NCBI GenBank assembly: GCA_937926555.1
Contig: CALAZX010000098.1
Coordinates: 1 to 31,561 of the forward strand
Direction of reading: 5' to 3'
Length of the DNA: 31,561 bases
Source of the DNA: an uncultured Negativicutes bacterium
GTDB lineage: Bacteria; Bacillota; Negativicutes; Acidaminococcales; Acidaminococcaceae
Below, piece by piece: positions 15,801 through 23,959 of this stretch (position 1 is its first letter; every line of letters begins with the position of its first letter). A program made the position numbers and the translations under genes. The notes under the pieces are model-generated. The model was given only the letters and a program-made list of their open reading frames with translations, had not been told where the DNA came from and did no database searches.

Positions 15801-17175
15801 AGCGAAAAGAAAATCCAGTTATGTATGCCAGGAGTGCGGCTATGTCACCGCCTCCTGGCTGGGCAAATGCCCGGAATGCGGCACCTGGAACTCCCTGGTG
15901 GAGGAACTGGAGACCGTGAATAAAGGAAGCCGTAGCTACGTGGTGGGCGCGGTGGAGAAGAGCAAGCCCAAGACCATCGGCAGCATCGCCATGAATCCGG
16001 TGAAGCGCTTGGAGACCGGCATCCGGGAGTTCGACCGGGTGCTGGGCGGGGGCATCGTCCCCGGCAGCCTGGTGCTGCTCAGCGGCGACCCGGGCATCGG
16101 CAAATCCACCATGCTCCTGGACACCGCCATGCGGTTCAGCCAGCGGGGCGTCCGGGTGTTCTACGTCTCCGGCGAGGAGTCCGAGGCCCAGACCGCCATG
16201 CGGGCGAAACGGCTGGGTGCCTGCACCGATTCCCTGATGATCATGACGGCGTCGGACATCGGCAGCATCCTGCTCCAGGCGGAGAACATGAAACCGGAGC
16301 TGCTGGTGATCGACTCCATCCAGACCATGTACTGCAGCGAGCTGGAGACGGCGGCGGGCAGTGTGGGCCAGGTGCGTGAGTGCACCGCCCGGCTGCTGAA
16401 GTTCGCCAAGACAACCGGCATCGCTGTGATGATCATCGGCCACGTGACCAAGGACGGCACCATCGCCGGCCCCCGTCTGCTGGAGCACATGGTGGACGTG
16501 GTGCTGCAGTTCGAGGGCGACCGGAGCTATACCTACCGGGTGCTGCGGGCCCTGAAGAACCGTTTCGGCTCCACGGAGGAATGCGGCATCTTCTCTATGG
16601 AGCAGGGCGGCCTGGTGGAAGTGAGCAACCCGGCGGGACTCTTCCTGGAGGACCGGCAGAACGCGGTCCCCGGCGCCGTCATCGGCGGCTGCATGGAGGG
16701 GAACCGTCCCATCATGGTGGAGTTCCAGGCCCTGGCGGCCCGGACTCCCTACGGCATGCCCCGGCGCACCGCCGTGGGCTTCGACTACAACCGGGTGAAC
16801 ATGCTCATCGCCATCCTGGAACGGCGGCTGGGGCTGGACTTCGGCACCTATGACGCCTACGTCAACGTGGTGGGCGGCATGAAGATGACAGAGCCCGCGG
16901 CGGACCTGCCCGTAATCACGGCCCTGGTGTCCAGCTACAAGAACATGCCCGTGCCTCCCGGGGTGCTGACTTTCGGCGAGGTGGGGCTTACCGGCGAGAT
17001 CCGCCGTGTATCCGCCATGGAGCGGCGCATCATGGACGCGGCCAATCTGGGCTTCACCCGGTTCATCATCCCCAGGGGCAAGCTTTCCCTGCCGAAAGAC
17101 TTCCAGGGGGAGATTGTCCAGGTGAAGATGGTGGACGAGGCCCTGGGACGGATTTTCCGCGGCAGCGTGAAATAA
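15793..17175 (+). CDS. radA: RadA (Sms) DNA repair and recombination ATPase
   Basis: Branch-migration helicase acting with RecA in recombination and repair. The 460-residue product has a C4 zinc finger (Cys12, Cys15, Cys26, Cys29), a RecA-like core with Walker A GDPGIGKS at 98-105, the RadA-specific KNRFGSTEE motif from residue 255, and a Lon-like C-terminal domain (GLDFGTYDAYVNVVGG and after). The ATG lies inside the last codons of the Clp gene (8-base overlap), so translation is coupled. In Bacillus disA follows radA; here a terminator follows and disA is absent. Confidence 0.96.
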   Translation: MAKAKRKSSYVCQECGYVTASWLGKCPECGTWNSLVEELETVNKGSRSYVVGAVEKSKPKTIGSIAMNPVKRLETGIREFDRVLGGGIVPGSLVLLSGDPGIGKSTMLLDTAMRFSQRGVRVFYVSGEESEAQTAMRAKRLGACTDSLMIMTASDIGSILLQAENMKPELLVIDSIQTMYCSELETAAGSVGQVRECTARLLKFAKTTGIAVMIIGHVTKDGTIAGPRLLEHMVDVVLQFEGDRSYTYRVLRALKNRFGSTEECGIFSMEQGGLVEVSNPAGLFLEDRQNAVPGAVIGGCMEGNRPIMVEFQALAARTPYGMPRRTAVGFDYNRVNMLIAILERRLGLDFGTYDAYVNVVGGMKMTEPAADLPVITALVSSYKNMPVPPGVLTFGEVGLTGEIRRVSAMERRIMDAANLGFTRFIIPRGKLSLPKDFQGEIVQVKMVDEALGRIFRGSVK

Positions 17176-17226
17176 ACGCGGCTTCCTTCTGTCAGGGATG
17201 ACGGAATCCCTTGATGGAAGCGCGGA
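17176..17226 (+). other. long imperfect hairpin after radA
   Basis: GCTTCC near 17180 pairs with GGAAGC near 17216, and an inner AGGGA pairs with TCCCT. No T tract follows. It may protect the 3' end of the ctsR-clp-radA message; that is inference. The 341-base gap to the next gene also holds the terminator and two promoters listed separately. Confidence 0.4.
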
Positions 17227-17310
17227 ATCATGAGAGGGAAGTGCCGTCTTTTTCAACGGCGCTGAGAGAGAATAATTCTCCGGTATAACAATTTTTACAG
17301 AATGAAACAG

Positions 17311-17349
17311 GGGAAACTGGCTTTGGACGGTCAGTTTCCCTTTATTTTC
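17311..17349 (+). terminator. intrinsic terminator of the ctsR-clp-radA unit
   Basis: GGGAAACTG (17311-17319) pairs perfectly with CAGTTTCCC (17332-17340) around a 12-base loop, followed by TTTATTTT. Confidence 0.88.
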
Positions 17350-17367
17350 AAAAATACAGAAAAATGG

Positions 17368-17396
17368 TTGACATAGATGAAATAGTATATTATAAT
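17368..17396 (+). promoter_or_regulatory. carD-family gene promoter P1
   Basis: Perfect TTGACA (17368-17373) and perfect TATAAT (17391-17396) with a 17-base spacer. Confidence 0.85.
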
Positions 17397-17403
17397 AACC
17401 GTT

Positions 17404-17432
17404 TTGACATTTTTCCGCTTCTATGCTAAAAT
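17404..17432 (+). promoter_or_regulatory. carD-family gene promoter P2
   Basis: Perfect TTGACA (17404-17409), a 17-base spacer and TAAAAT (17427-17432) preceded by TGC, an extended -10. It lies exactly 36 bases downstream of P1, a tandem pair. Confidence 0.78.
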
Positions 17433-17516
17433 ATACACATAGTCCTATTTTATAAATCGGAAAATCACCATAGCATTATGTAAGCAGGCAGTAAATATGG
17501 ATGTGGAGGTGGAAGG

Positions 17517-18005
17517 ATGTTTACAGTTGGTGACAAAGTTGTGTATCCCATGCACGGCGCTGGGGTAGTGGAAGCTATCGAAGAGCGCGAATACGATAAT
17601 GAGCCTACTAAATATCTTGTCCTGTCCATGTTCCTCGGCGACATGAAAGTGCGTATCCCTATCTGCAACACGGGGAAAGTGGGCCTGCGGCCCGTCAGTC
17701 CGCCCAAGACACTGAAAGCGGTGGAGAAGGTGCTCCAGAAGGAGCAGGTGAGCAACATACGGAATATCACCTGGAACAGACGGTTCACAATCTATGTGGA
17801 CAAGATGAAAAGCGGCGATGTGCTGGACCTGGCGGAGGTAGTGAACTCCCTGTCCAGACAGGATCATGTGAAAAGGCTCTCCACCGGGGAGCGGCGTCTG
17901 CTGGGCAATGCCAGACAGATTCTCGCCAGCGAGATCATGGTGGCGAAGAAGAGCGACCTGGAGTCCGCGGAGGCCTGGATTGACAAGTATCTGAATATCG
18001 AATGA
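17517..18005 (+). CDS. CarD-family transcriptional regulator
   Basis: The 162-residue protein has an N-terminal CarD/TRCF-type RNA polymerase interaction domain (MFTVGDKVVYPMHGAGVVEAIEE opens the beta-barrel) and an alpha-helical C-terminal domain, both family features. Mycobacterial CarD stabilises RNA polymerase open complexes at rRNA and other promoters; roles in Bacillota are less defined. A ribosome site GGAGG(TGGAAGG) stands just upstream of ATG 17517. It has two strong tandem promoters and its own terminator, so it is a single-gene unit set between radA and yacL where disA is found in many relatives. The symbol is left blank because functions differ across the family. Confidence 0.9.
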   Translation: MFTVGDKVVYPMHGAGVVEAIEEREYDNEPTKYLVLSMFLGDMKVRIPICNTGKVGLRPVSPPKTLKAVEKVLQKEQVSNIRNITWNRRFTIYVDKMKSGDVLDLAEVVNSLSRQDHVKRLSTGERRLLGNARQILASEIMVAKKSDLESAEAWIDKYLNIE

Positions 18006-18016
18006 GCCGTGCATAT

Positions 18017-18054
18017 GCCGGTTTCTCCTGGAAATGGAGAGACCGGCCTCTTTT
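18017..18054 (+). terminator. intrinsic terminator of the carD-family gene
   Basis: GCCGGTTTCTCC (18017-18028) pairs with GGAGAGACCGGC (18036-18047), one G-U pair, 7-base loop, then CTCTTTTATTT. Confidence 0.88.
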
Positions 18055-18113
18055 ATTTCCGCTTCAATGTAGGAATTTTGCCGGAATGACTGTTAATATC
18101 GCGCCGTTTGTAG

Positions 18114-18119
18114 TAAAAT
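18114..18119 (+). promoter_or_regulatory. possible -10 element upstream of yacL
   Basis: TAAAAT at 18114-18119, with only a weak -35 match (TGTTAA at 18091-18096). It would give a leader of about 165 bases that contains three consecutive predicted hairpins (about 18160-18240). Confidence 0.35.
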
Positions 18120-18293
18120 AGATAGATAAAGTAATATGGCTCAATGTTTTTATCCGCAGGCCGCACTCTTGGGAAAAGAAAGAGGCGCGGACCCGCAGAA
18201 GCCGCTTCCGGTGAAGGCGGAGACCTTTCCGGCAGGGTGGCCGGCGCGAGGAGCGGAGGGCTGTATGCTGGAGAACGGAAAGGAGGTGTGAAT

Positions 18294-19433
18294 ATGTTAC
18301 GGAAGATTTTACAGATTGTCGTAGCTCTCGTTTTAGCATTAACCGGACTTATACTCATGGAGTACCTGCTGCCGCAGGTGGCTCCCCTCGTAGGCTATGA
18401 CATCCATGCCAAAGGGATGTTCGGCTATGCCGCGGCCCGTGTGGTCTGCGGCGGCATCGGCGCCCTGGTGGCCGGCTGGCTGGGCTGGGTCATCACCCCC
18501 TTCATGCTGAAGTACATCCTGAAGTATGCGGAAGTGGTGGCCACGCTGCTGGCGAAGGTCCCCTCCGGGGATATCCTGGTGACACTGGTGGGCGTCATCG
18601 TGGGCCTGGTCCTGGCCAACCTGGCAGGCGCACCTTTCTCCCATCTGCCCTATGTGGGCCCCTATATCCCCATTGTCCTGAGCATCATCTTCGGTATCAC
18701 CGGCGCGAAAGTGGCGCTGCGGAAGAATACCGATATCCTGCATTTTTTCAACCGGCGGCTGCCGCTGCCCGGCAAGAAGAGCGCGGACAAGGAGGACCCG
18801 GAGAACGAGGAGCCGGTCAAGACTCCGGAGAAGAAGAGCCGGAACAAACTGCTGGACACCAGCGTCATCATCGACGGACGCATCGTGGACATCCTGGAGA
18901 CGGGATTCCTGGAAGGCAACCTGATCATCCCCCACTTCGTGCTGGACGAGCTTCAGAGCCTGGCGGATTCCTCCGATGACCTGAAACGGGCCAAAGGACG
19001 CCGCGGACTGGACCTGATCCATGAGCTGCAGCTGGAGGAGAACAATATCCTGGTGGAGGATGTGGACTACCATGACGTCATCGGCGTGGACAGCAAGCTG
19101 GTCCGGATGGCGATCGAGACCGGTTCCATGATCATCACCAACGATTTCAATCTGAACAAAGTCGCTTCCATCCAGGGCATCGACGTGCTGAACATCAATG
19201 ACCTGGCCAACGCGGTGAAGCCGGTGGTTATCCCCGGCGAGGAGATGATGGCCTACCTGCTGCGGGAAGGCAAGGAGAACGGCCAGGCTGTGGCCTACCT
19301 CCAGGACGGCACCATGATCGTGGTGGAGGGCGGCAAGCCCTATATCGGCAAACGTACCCGGGTGACGGTGACCTCCGTGCTGCAGACTTCTGCGGGGCGG
19401 ATGATTTTCGCCAAACTGTCGGATGCGGCCTGA
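18294..19433 (+). CDS. YacL-type membrane PIN/TRAM domain protein
   Basis: The 379-residue protein has four hydrophobic segments in the first 145 residues, then a charged linker. A PIN-family nuclease-like domain follows from about residue 185 (KLLDTSVIIDGRIVDIL, later ITNDFNLN), and a C-terminal TRAM domain (about 310-379) likely binds RNA. Cytoplasmic PIN acidic residues are retained (Asp188 and the Asp in TNDFN), so RNase activity is possible but not shown for the family. The start is ATG 18294, after a near-perfect AAAGGAGGTG at 18280-18289; the frame is open upstream to 18144 but that part looks like untranslated leader. In Bacillus yacL follows disA in this same cluster. Confidence 0.9.
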   Translation: MLRKILQIVVALVLALTGLILMEYLLPQVAPLVGYDIHAKGMFGYAAARVVCGGIGALVAGWLGWVITPFMLKYILKYAEVVATLLAKVPSGDILVTLVGVIVGLVLANLAGAPFSHLPYVGPYIPIVLSIIFGITGAKVALRKNTDILHFFNRRLPLPGKKSADKEDPENEEPVKTPEKKSRNKLLDTSVIIDGRIVDILETGFLEGNLIIPHFVLDELQSLADSSDDLKRAKGRRGLDLIHELQLEENNILVEDVDYHDVIGVDSKLVRMAIETGSMIITNDFNLNKVASIQGIDVLNINDLANAVKPVVIPGEEMMAYLLREGKENGQAVAYLQDGTMIVVEGGKPYIGKRTRVTVTSVLQTSAGRMIFAKLSDAA

Positions 19434-19573
19434 GGAACCTGTGAGAAAAGACAATGCGACAACGGCCGGGAACGTCGGGATGGCGGAGAAAGCCACCGTG
19501 GCTGAACGGCCCGCCTGATTGGAATCTTCGCCGGTTTTCCGCCGGCAGGACGATGAAAAGGAGAAATGATCTG

Positions 19574-20290
19574 TTGGATACCAGTGATAAGATTACTGTG
19601 ATTGTCCCCGCCGCAGGCGTAGGCAAGCGGCTGGGGCTGGGTGAGAACAAGGCTTTCGCGGATCTGGGCGGCGTACCTCTCCTGGTGCGCTGTCTGGAGA
19701 TGCTGGCCGATACGGACCTGGTGAAGGAGGCCATCGTGGTCACCGGAGCCGATGACATGGTCCGGACGGAGGCGCTGCTTCGGGAGTGGAAGGAGAGAGC
19801 TTTCCCCCATATGGCGTTCCGTCTGACAGAAGGCGGCAAGGAACGGCAGGACTCCGTAGCCAACGGACTGGCCCTGGTGGAAGATGAGACCGGCTATGTG
19901 GCGGTCCATGACGGAGCCCGTCCCTTCGCGGGGAAAGCGGTGTTCCAGCGGACACTGTCCGCCGCCAGATACTTCGGGGCCGCCATCGCCGCGGTGCCCC
20001 TGAAGGACACGGTGAAGAGTGTGGACGGGAACGGCATGGTCACGGGGACTCCCGACCGGAGCGCCCTGCGTGCCGTGCAGACGCCCCAGATCTTCGAGAT
20101 CGGCCTGCTGCGCCGGGCCTACAAGGCGCTGAAAGAGAATCCCTTCCCCGTCACCGACGACGCGTCCCTGGTGGAAGCCCTGGGCGAACCGGTAGCCGTG
20201 GCGGAAGGCTGTTACGAGAATATCAAGATCACCACGCCGGAAGACCTGCTTCTGGCGGAGAAAATACTGGAGAAAAGGGGTAAGTGCTGA
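19574..20290 (+). CDS. ispD: 2-C-methyl-D-erythritol 4-phosphate cytidylyltransferase
   Basis: Third step of the MEP isoprenoid pathway: CTP plus MEP gives CDP-ME. Motifs are the nucleotide-binding PAAGVGKRLG near the N terminus, GGKERQDSVANGL, VHDGARPF, and VQTPQIFE followed by TDDASLVE. The TTG at 19574 is preferred because AAAAGGAG ends 10 bases upstream and the encoded N terminus (MDTSDKITVIVPAAG) fits homologues. It gives 238 residues. ATG 19553 is the alternative, with AGGA only 2 bases away and 7 extra residues. The stop TGA overlaps the ispF ATG. Confidence 0.93.
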   Translation: MDTSDKITVIVPAAGVGKRLGLGENKAFADLGGVPLLVRCLEMLADTDLVKEAIVVTGADDMVRTEALLREWKERAFPHMAFRLTEGGKERQDSVANGLALVEDETGYVAVHDGARPFAGKAVFQRTLSAARYFGAAIAAVPLKDTVKSVDGNGMVTGTPDRSALRAVQTPQIFEIGLLRRAYKALKENPFPVTDDASLVEALGEPVAVAEGCYENIKITTPEDLLLAEKILEKRGKC

Positions 20291-20775
20291 TGGAATTCCG
20301 GATTGGAAGCGGTTTTGACGTGCACCGGCTGGTGGAAGGCCGGCCCCTGATCCTGGTCGGGGTGGAAGTGCCCTATGAGCTGGGACTGCTGGGACACAGT
20401 GACGCGGACGTGGCGCTCCATGCGCTGATGGACGCGCTGCTGGGTGCGGCGGCCCTGGGGGATATCGGCACCCATTTCCCCGACACCGACGAGGCGTATA
20501 AAGGAGCCGACAGCAGGAAACTGCTGGCCCATGTACTGGAACTCCTCCATGAGGAGGGCTGGCAGGTGAACAACGTGGATGTGACCATCATGGCCCAGCG
20601 GCCGAAGCTGGCACCCTTCATCGGTCAGATGAAAGCGCTGCTGGCCAGGGACCTGGGGCTCTGTACCGGGGCGGTGAACGTGAAAGCCACCACCACGGAG
20701 AAGCTCGGCTTTGTGGGCCGGGGAGAGGGCATTGCGTCGGCGGCTGTTGTCAGCCTGGTGCGCAGCGCCCGGTAA
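20290..20775 (+). CDS. ispF: 2-C-methyl-D-erythritol 2,4-cyclodiphosphate synthase
   Basis: Fifth step of the MEP pathway. The 161-residue product has the zinc ligands and family signature: FDVHRL (Asp and His), then HSDADVALHALMDALLGAAA, and IGTHFPDTD. ATG 20290 shares a base with the ispD stop (TGATG), so the two are co-translated; in-frame GTG 20284 lies inside ispD without better spacing. As in most Bacillota, ispD and ispF are adjacent. The intermediate enzyme IspE is not encoded in the window. Confidence 0.95.
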   Translation: MEFRIGSGFDVHRLVEGRPLILVGVEVPYELGLLGHSDADVALHALMDALLGAAALGDIGTHFPDTDEAYKGADSRKLLAHVLELLHEEGWQVNNVDVTIMAQRPKLAPFIGQMKALLARDLGLCTGAVNVKATTTEKLGFVGRGEGIASAAVVSLVRSAR

Positions 20776-20844
20776 CACTACTTCAGGAGGCGTGTGGCGG
20801 CACAGCGGTTGCCGCGGAAAACAGACACGCAGGAAACACAGCAT

Positions 20845-20947
20845 GACCGCAAGTGAGCAGGCAGGCGGAAATGCCGGAAAGACCGCAAGTGAGCAAGAAG
20901 CAAGAAAACAAGTAAGAAGCAAATAAGAAACAAGCGAGTAAGAAAGA
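20845..20947 (+). repeat. purine-rich repeat tract upstream of gltX
   Basis: GACCGCAAGTGAGCA occurs twice (20845-20859 and 20881-20895), followed by degenerate 11-base units such as AAGTAAGAAGC (20910-20920) and AAATAAGAAAC (20921-20931). I find no coding frame here, no T-box and no promoter. It lies in the 253-base gap between ispF and gltX. Confidence 0.6.
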
Positions 20948-20963
20948 GATTCTGAAGCTGTAG

Positions 20964-20985
20964 CCGGACTCCTGCGGGAATCCGG
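20964..20985 (+). other. hairpin in the gltX leader
   Basis: CCGGA (20964-20968) pairs with TCCGG (20981-20985), with three further inner pairs. A run of T appears only 23 bases later, just before the gltX ribosome site, so it is not a classical terminator. Confidence 0.4.
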
Positions 20986-21028
20986 GTTATATAGATAAGG
21001 CTTAAACTTTTTTTTGGAGGTATGCAAG

Positions 21029-22501
21029 ATGACAAATGAGATGAGAGTAAGATTCGCACCGAGCCCCACGGGCCCGTTCCATATCGGCGGCGCGCGCAGT
21101 GCACTGTTCAACTGGCTGCTGGCCCGCAAGATGGGAGGCAAGCTGGTGCTCCGTATCGAGGATACGGACCTGAAGCGTTCTTCCCGCGAATCCGAGGAGA
21201 ATATCAAAGCCGCGCTGAAGTGGCTGGGTATCACCTGGGATGAAGGCATCGATGTAGGCGGTCCCTACGGCCCCTACCGCCAGACCGAGCGTCTGGACAT
21301 CTACAAGAAATACACCGACCGTCTGCTGGCGGAAGGCAAGGCATACTACTGCTACTGCACCGACGAGGAGCTGGAGGAGGAGCGCCAGGCGCTGATCAAG
21401 GAAGGCAAGATGCCCCGCTACATGGGCAAATGCCGCACCCTGACCGAGGAGGAGAAGGCCCGCTACGAGGCGGAAGGCCGGAAACCCACCATCCGTCTGC
21501 GTGTCCCCGCCAACGAGAAGCTGGTTGTCCATGACATGGTCCGCGGCGACGTGGAGTTCGACTCCAACGGCATCGGCGACTTTGTCATCGTGAAATCCGA
21601 TGGCATCCCCACCTACAACTACGCGGTTGTCATCGACGATGCCCTGATGCACATCACCCATGTCATCCGCGCCGAGGAGCATCTCTCCAACACCCCGCGC
21701 CAGCTGCTGGTATATGAGGCACTGGGCTTCGAGAAACCGGTATTCGGCCATATCTCCCTGATCCTGGGCAAAGACCATACCAAGATGTCCAAACGGCACG
21801 GCGCCACTTCCGTGGACCAGTACCGTCAGGGCGGCTACCTGCCGGAAGGCATCGACAACTTCCTGGCCCTGCTGGGCTGGGCTCCCGACAGCGAGAACGA
21901 GATTTTCTCCCTGGAGGAGCTGACCCACGAGTTCTCCATGGACCGTGTGGCCAAGAACCCCGCTGTCTTCGACATCGACAAACTGAACTGGCTGAACGCG
22001 CAGTACGTGCGCAAGCTGGACAAAGAGGCTTTCTTCGAGCTGGCGAAACCCCACATGATCAAGGCGGGCTTCATGACCGGCGAGGAGACCGGCGATAAGC
22101 TGGCCTGGCTGAAAGACGTGGCCTATACCGCGCTGACCCAGGTTGATTTCGGCGCCCAGATCCCGGAGAAAGTGGCCATGTACTTCAACGACGAGTTCGA
22201 CTTCGAGAACGGGGAGGCCGCCGCAGTGCTGGAGGCCGAGACTGTGCCCGTTGTGATGAAGATGTTCCTGGAGGAGCTGAAAGCCCTGCCGGAACTGGAC
22301 CACGCTTCCGTGAAAGCCACCTTCAAGAAAGTGCAGAAAACCAACAAACTCAACGGCAAAGCCGTATTCATGCCGATCCGTGTGGCCCTCACCGGCAATC
22401 AGCACGGCCCGGAACTGGCGGAGATGATTCCTCTGCTGGGTGTGGAACGCACCGAAAAACGCATTCTGGCAAGCCTGGCAAAAGCCGGAGTGAAATTATA
22501 A
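21029..22501 (+). CDS. gltX: glutamyl-tRNA synthetase
   Basis: Charges tRNA-Glu, and probably tRNA-Gln where GatCAB is used; no GlnRS gene is in the window. The 490-residue class I synthetase has the HIGH-type motif in APSPTGPFHIGGARSALFN and KMSKRHG in the KMSKS position. ATG 21029 has GGAGG at 21016-21020, 8 bases away; the upstream in-frame TTG 21014 overlaps that site and is unlikely. A Cys pair YYCYCTDEEL near residue 110 may be part of the zinc-binding subdomain. Gene order gltX-cysS is shared with Bacillus, but cysE, found between them there, is absent. Confidence 0.96.
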   Translation: MTNEMRVRFAPSPTGPFHIGGARSALFNWLLARKMGGKLVLRIEDTDLKRSSRESEENIKAALKWLGITWDEGIDVGGPYGPYRQTERLDIYKKYTDRLLAEGKAYYCYCTDEELEEERQALIKEGKMPRYMGKCRTLTEEEKARYEAEGRKPTIRLRVPANEKLVVHDMVRGDVEFDSNGIGDFVIVKSDGIPTYNYAVVIDDALMHITHVIRAEEHLSNTPRQLLVYEALGFEKPVFGHISLILGKDHTKMSKRHGATSVDQYRQGGYLPEGIDNFLALLGWAPDSENEIFSLEELTHEFSMDRVAKNPAVFDIDKLNWLNAQYVRKLDKEAFFELAKPHMIKAGFMTGEETGDKLAWLKDVAYTALTQVDFGAQIPEKVAMYFNDEFDFENGEAAAVLEAETVPVVMKMFLEELKALPELDHASVKATFKKVQKTNKLNGKAVFMPIRVALTGNQHGPELAEMIPLLGVERTEKRILASLAKAGVKL

Positions 22502-22516
22502 GAGGAGGATCTCCAG

Positions 22517-23959
22517 ATGACAGTCAAGGTATATAACACATTAACCCGCAAAAAAGAAGAGTTTGTACCGAGAGAACCGGGCAAGGCCAGCATCTACGTA
22601 TGCGGCGTGACCCCCTACAACCATCCCCATATCGGCAACGCCAGACCGTTTGTCACCTGGGATGTCATCCGCCGTTTCCTGGAGCATGAAGGCTATGACG
22701 TGTTCCATGTGCAGAACTTCACCGACGTGGATGACAAAATCATCAACACCGCCAACAAAGAGGGCGTGAAATGGAGCGACGTGTGCGGCCGTTACATCGA
22801 ATCCTATTTCGAAGTGATGGACAAGCTGCATGTGCGCCGCGCCCATGTATATCCCCGTGTGTCCGGCCATATCCCGGACATCATCAAGACCGTGGAGAAA
22901 CTGATCGAGAACGGCCACGCCTATGAGGTGGACGGCGACGTGTACTTCAGCGTGGAGACCTTCGACCGGTACGGCCAGCTGTCCGGCCGCAACCTGGAGG
23001 ACATGATGGCCGGCGCCCGCATCGAGGTGGACGACCGGAAACGCAACCCCATGGACTTCGCCCTGTGGAAGGCCGCCAAACCCGGCGAGCCCGCATGGGA
23101 CTGCCCCTGGGGCAAAGGCCGCCCGGGCTGGCACATCGAGTGCTCCACCATGAGCATGAAATACCTGGGTGAGAGCTTCGACTTCCATGGTGGCGGCAGC
23201 GACCTGATCTTCCCCCATCACGAGAACGAGATCGCCCAGTCCGAAGGCTGCACCCATGTGCATCCCTTCGTACGGTACTGGCTCCACAACGGCTTCATCA
23301 CCGTGGATTCCGAGAAGATGTCCAAATCCCTGGGCAACTTCTTCACCGTGAAGGAGATCCTGGAGCATTTCGAGCCGGAGACCCTGCGTTTCTTCATCAT
23401 CTCCACCCATTACAGAAGCCCCCTGGACTTCAGCGATGTCCGCCTGAAAGAGGCGGAGACCAGCCTGAACCGCCTGCGCACCGCCAAGGAGAACCTGGCG
23501 GAACTGGGCAGACGGATCGCCGCAGGCCCCACCGGAGAGAGCGAGGCGCTGCTGGGCAAGGTGAAAGAGCTGCGTGAGGACTTCATGGAAGCCATGCGCG
23601 ACGACTTCAACACCGCCCTGGCCATCAGCTACCTCTTCGCGCTGGCCAAGGAGATCAACGTGTACAAAGCTTCCGTGGACGCCGGCAGCGGCCAGCCCGA
23701 CGGCAAGCTCATCGACGTGATGGCCCATGTGTTCGACGAGTGCTGCGGCATCATCGGCGTGCTGGAAGGCTCCGCCGCAGCGGAAGAGAGCGCGGAGGGC
23801 GGTCTGGAAGACGCCCTGATGGATATGCTGCTGGCCATGCGCCAGGATGCGCGGAAGAACAAGAACTTCGCGCAGGCTGACGCCATCCGCGACCGGCTCA
23901 CCGCCATGGGCGTGGTGATCGAGGACACTCCCCAGGGAGCGAAGTGGAAAAAACAGTGA
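22517..23959 (+). CDS. cysS: cysteinyl-tRNA synthetase
   Basis: Charges tRNA-Cys. The 480-residue monomeric class I enzyme has CGVTPYNHPHIGNARPF, which holds a zinc ligand Cys and the HIGH motif. It also has GWHIECSTMS and HGGGSDLIFPHHENE, with further zinc ligands and the substrate pocket, and the KMSKS loop in KMSKSLGNFF. AGAGGAGG is well placed before ATG 22517. It starts 15 bases after gltX and overlaps mrnC at its 3' end. Confidence 0.97.
   Translation: MTVKVYNTLTRKKEEFVPREPGKASIYVCGVTPYNHPHIGNARPFVTWDVIRRFLEHEGYDVFHVQNFTDVDDKIINTANKEGVKWSDVCGRYIESYFEVMDKLHVRRAHVYPRVSGHIPDIIKTVEKLIENGHAYEVDGDVYFSVETFDRYGQLSGRNLEDMMAGARIEVDDRKRNPMDFALWKAAKPGEPAWDCPWGKGRPGWHIECSTMSMKYLGESFDFHGGGSDLIFPHHENEIAQSEGCTHVHPFVRYWLHNGFITVDSEKMSKSLGNFFTVKEILEHFEPETLRFFIISTHYRSPLDFSDVRLKEAETSLNRLRTAKENLAELGRRIAAGPTGESEALLGKVKELREDFMEAMRDDFNTALAISYLFALAKEINVYKASVDAGSGQPDGKLIDVMAHVFDECCGIIGVLEGSAAAEESAEGGLEDALMDMLLAMRQDARKNKNFAQADAIRDRLTAMGVVIEDTPQGAKWKKQ

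Noticed and set aside
18140..18240. Cobalamin-riboswitch-like fragments (GGGAA, CCCGC, GGAGACC) in the yacL leader
   Set aside because: The stretch is too short, lacks the GGTGxAAxxCC and ACTGT parts of the conserved core, and the downstream gene has no link to cobalamin.
18144..18293. 50-codon N-terminal extension of the YacL protein
   Set aside because: The extension is Arg/Gly-rich without similarity to the family, and a near-perfect Shine-Dalgarno directly precedes ATG 18294.
20776..21028. T-box leader before gltX
   Set aside because: No T-box sequence (AGGGTGGNACCGCG) and no specifier stem; the 15-base gltX-cysS gap also lacks one.
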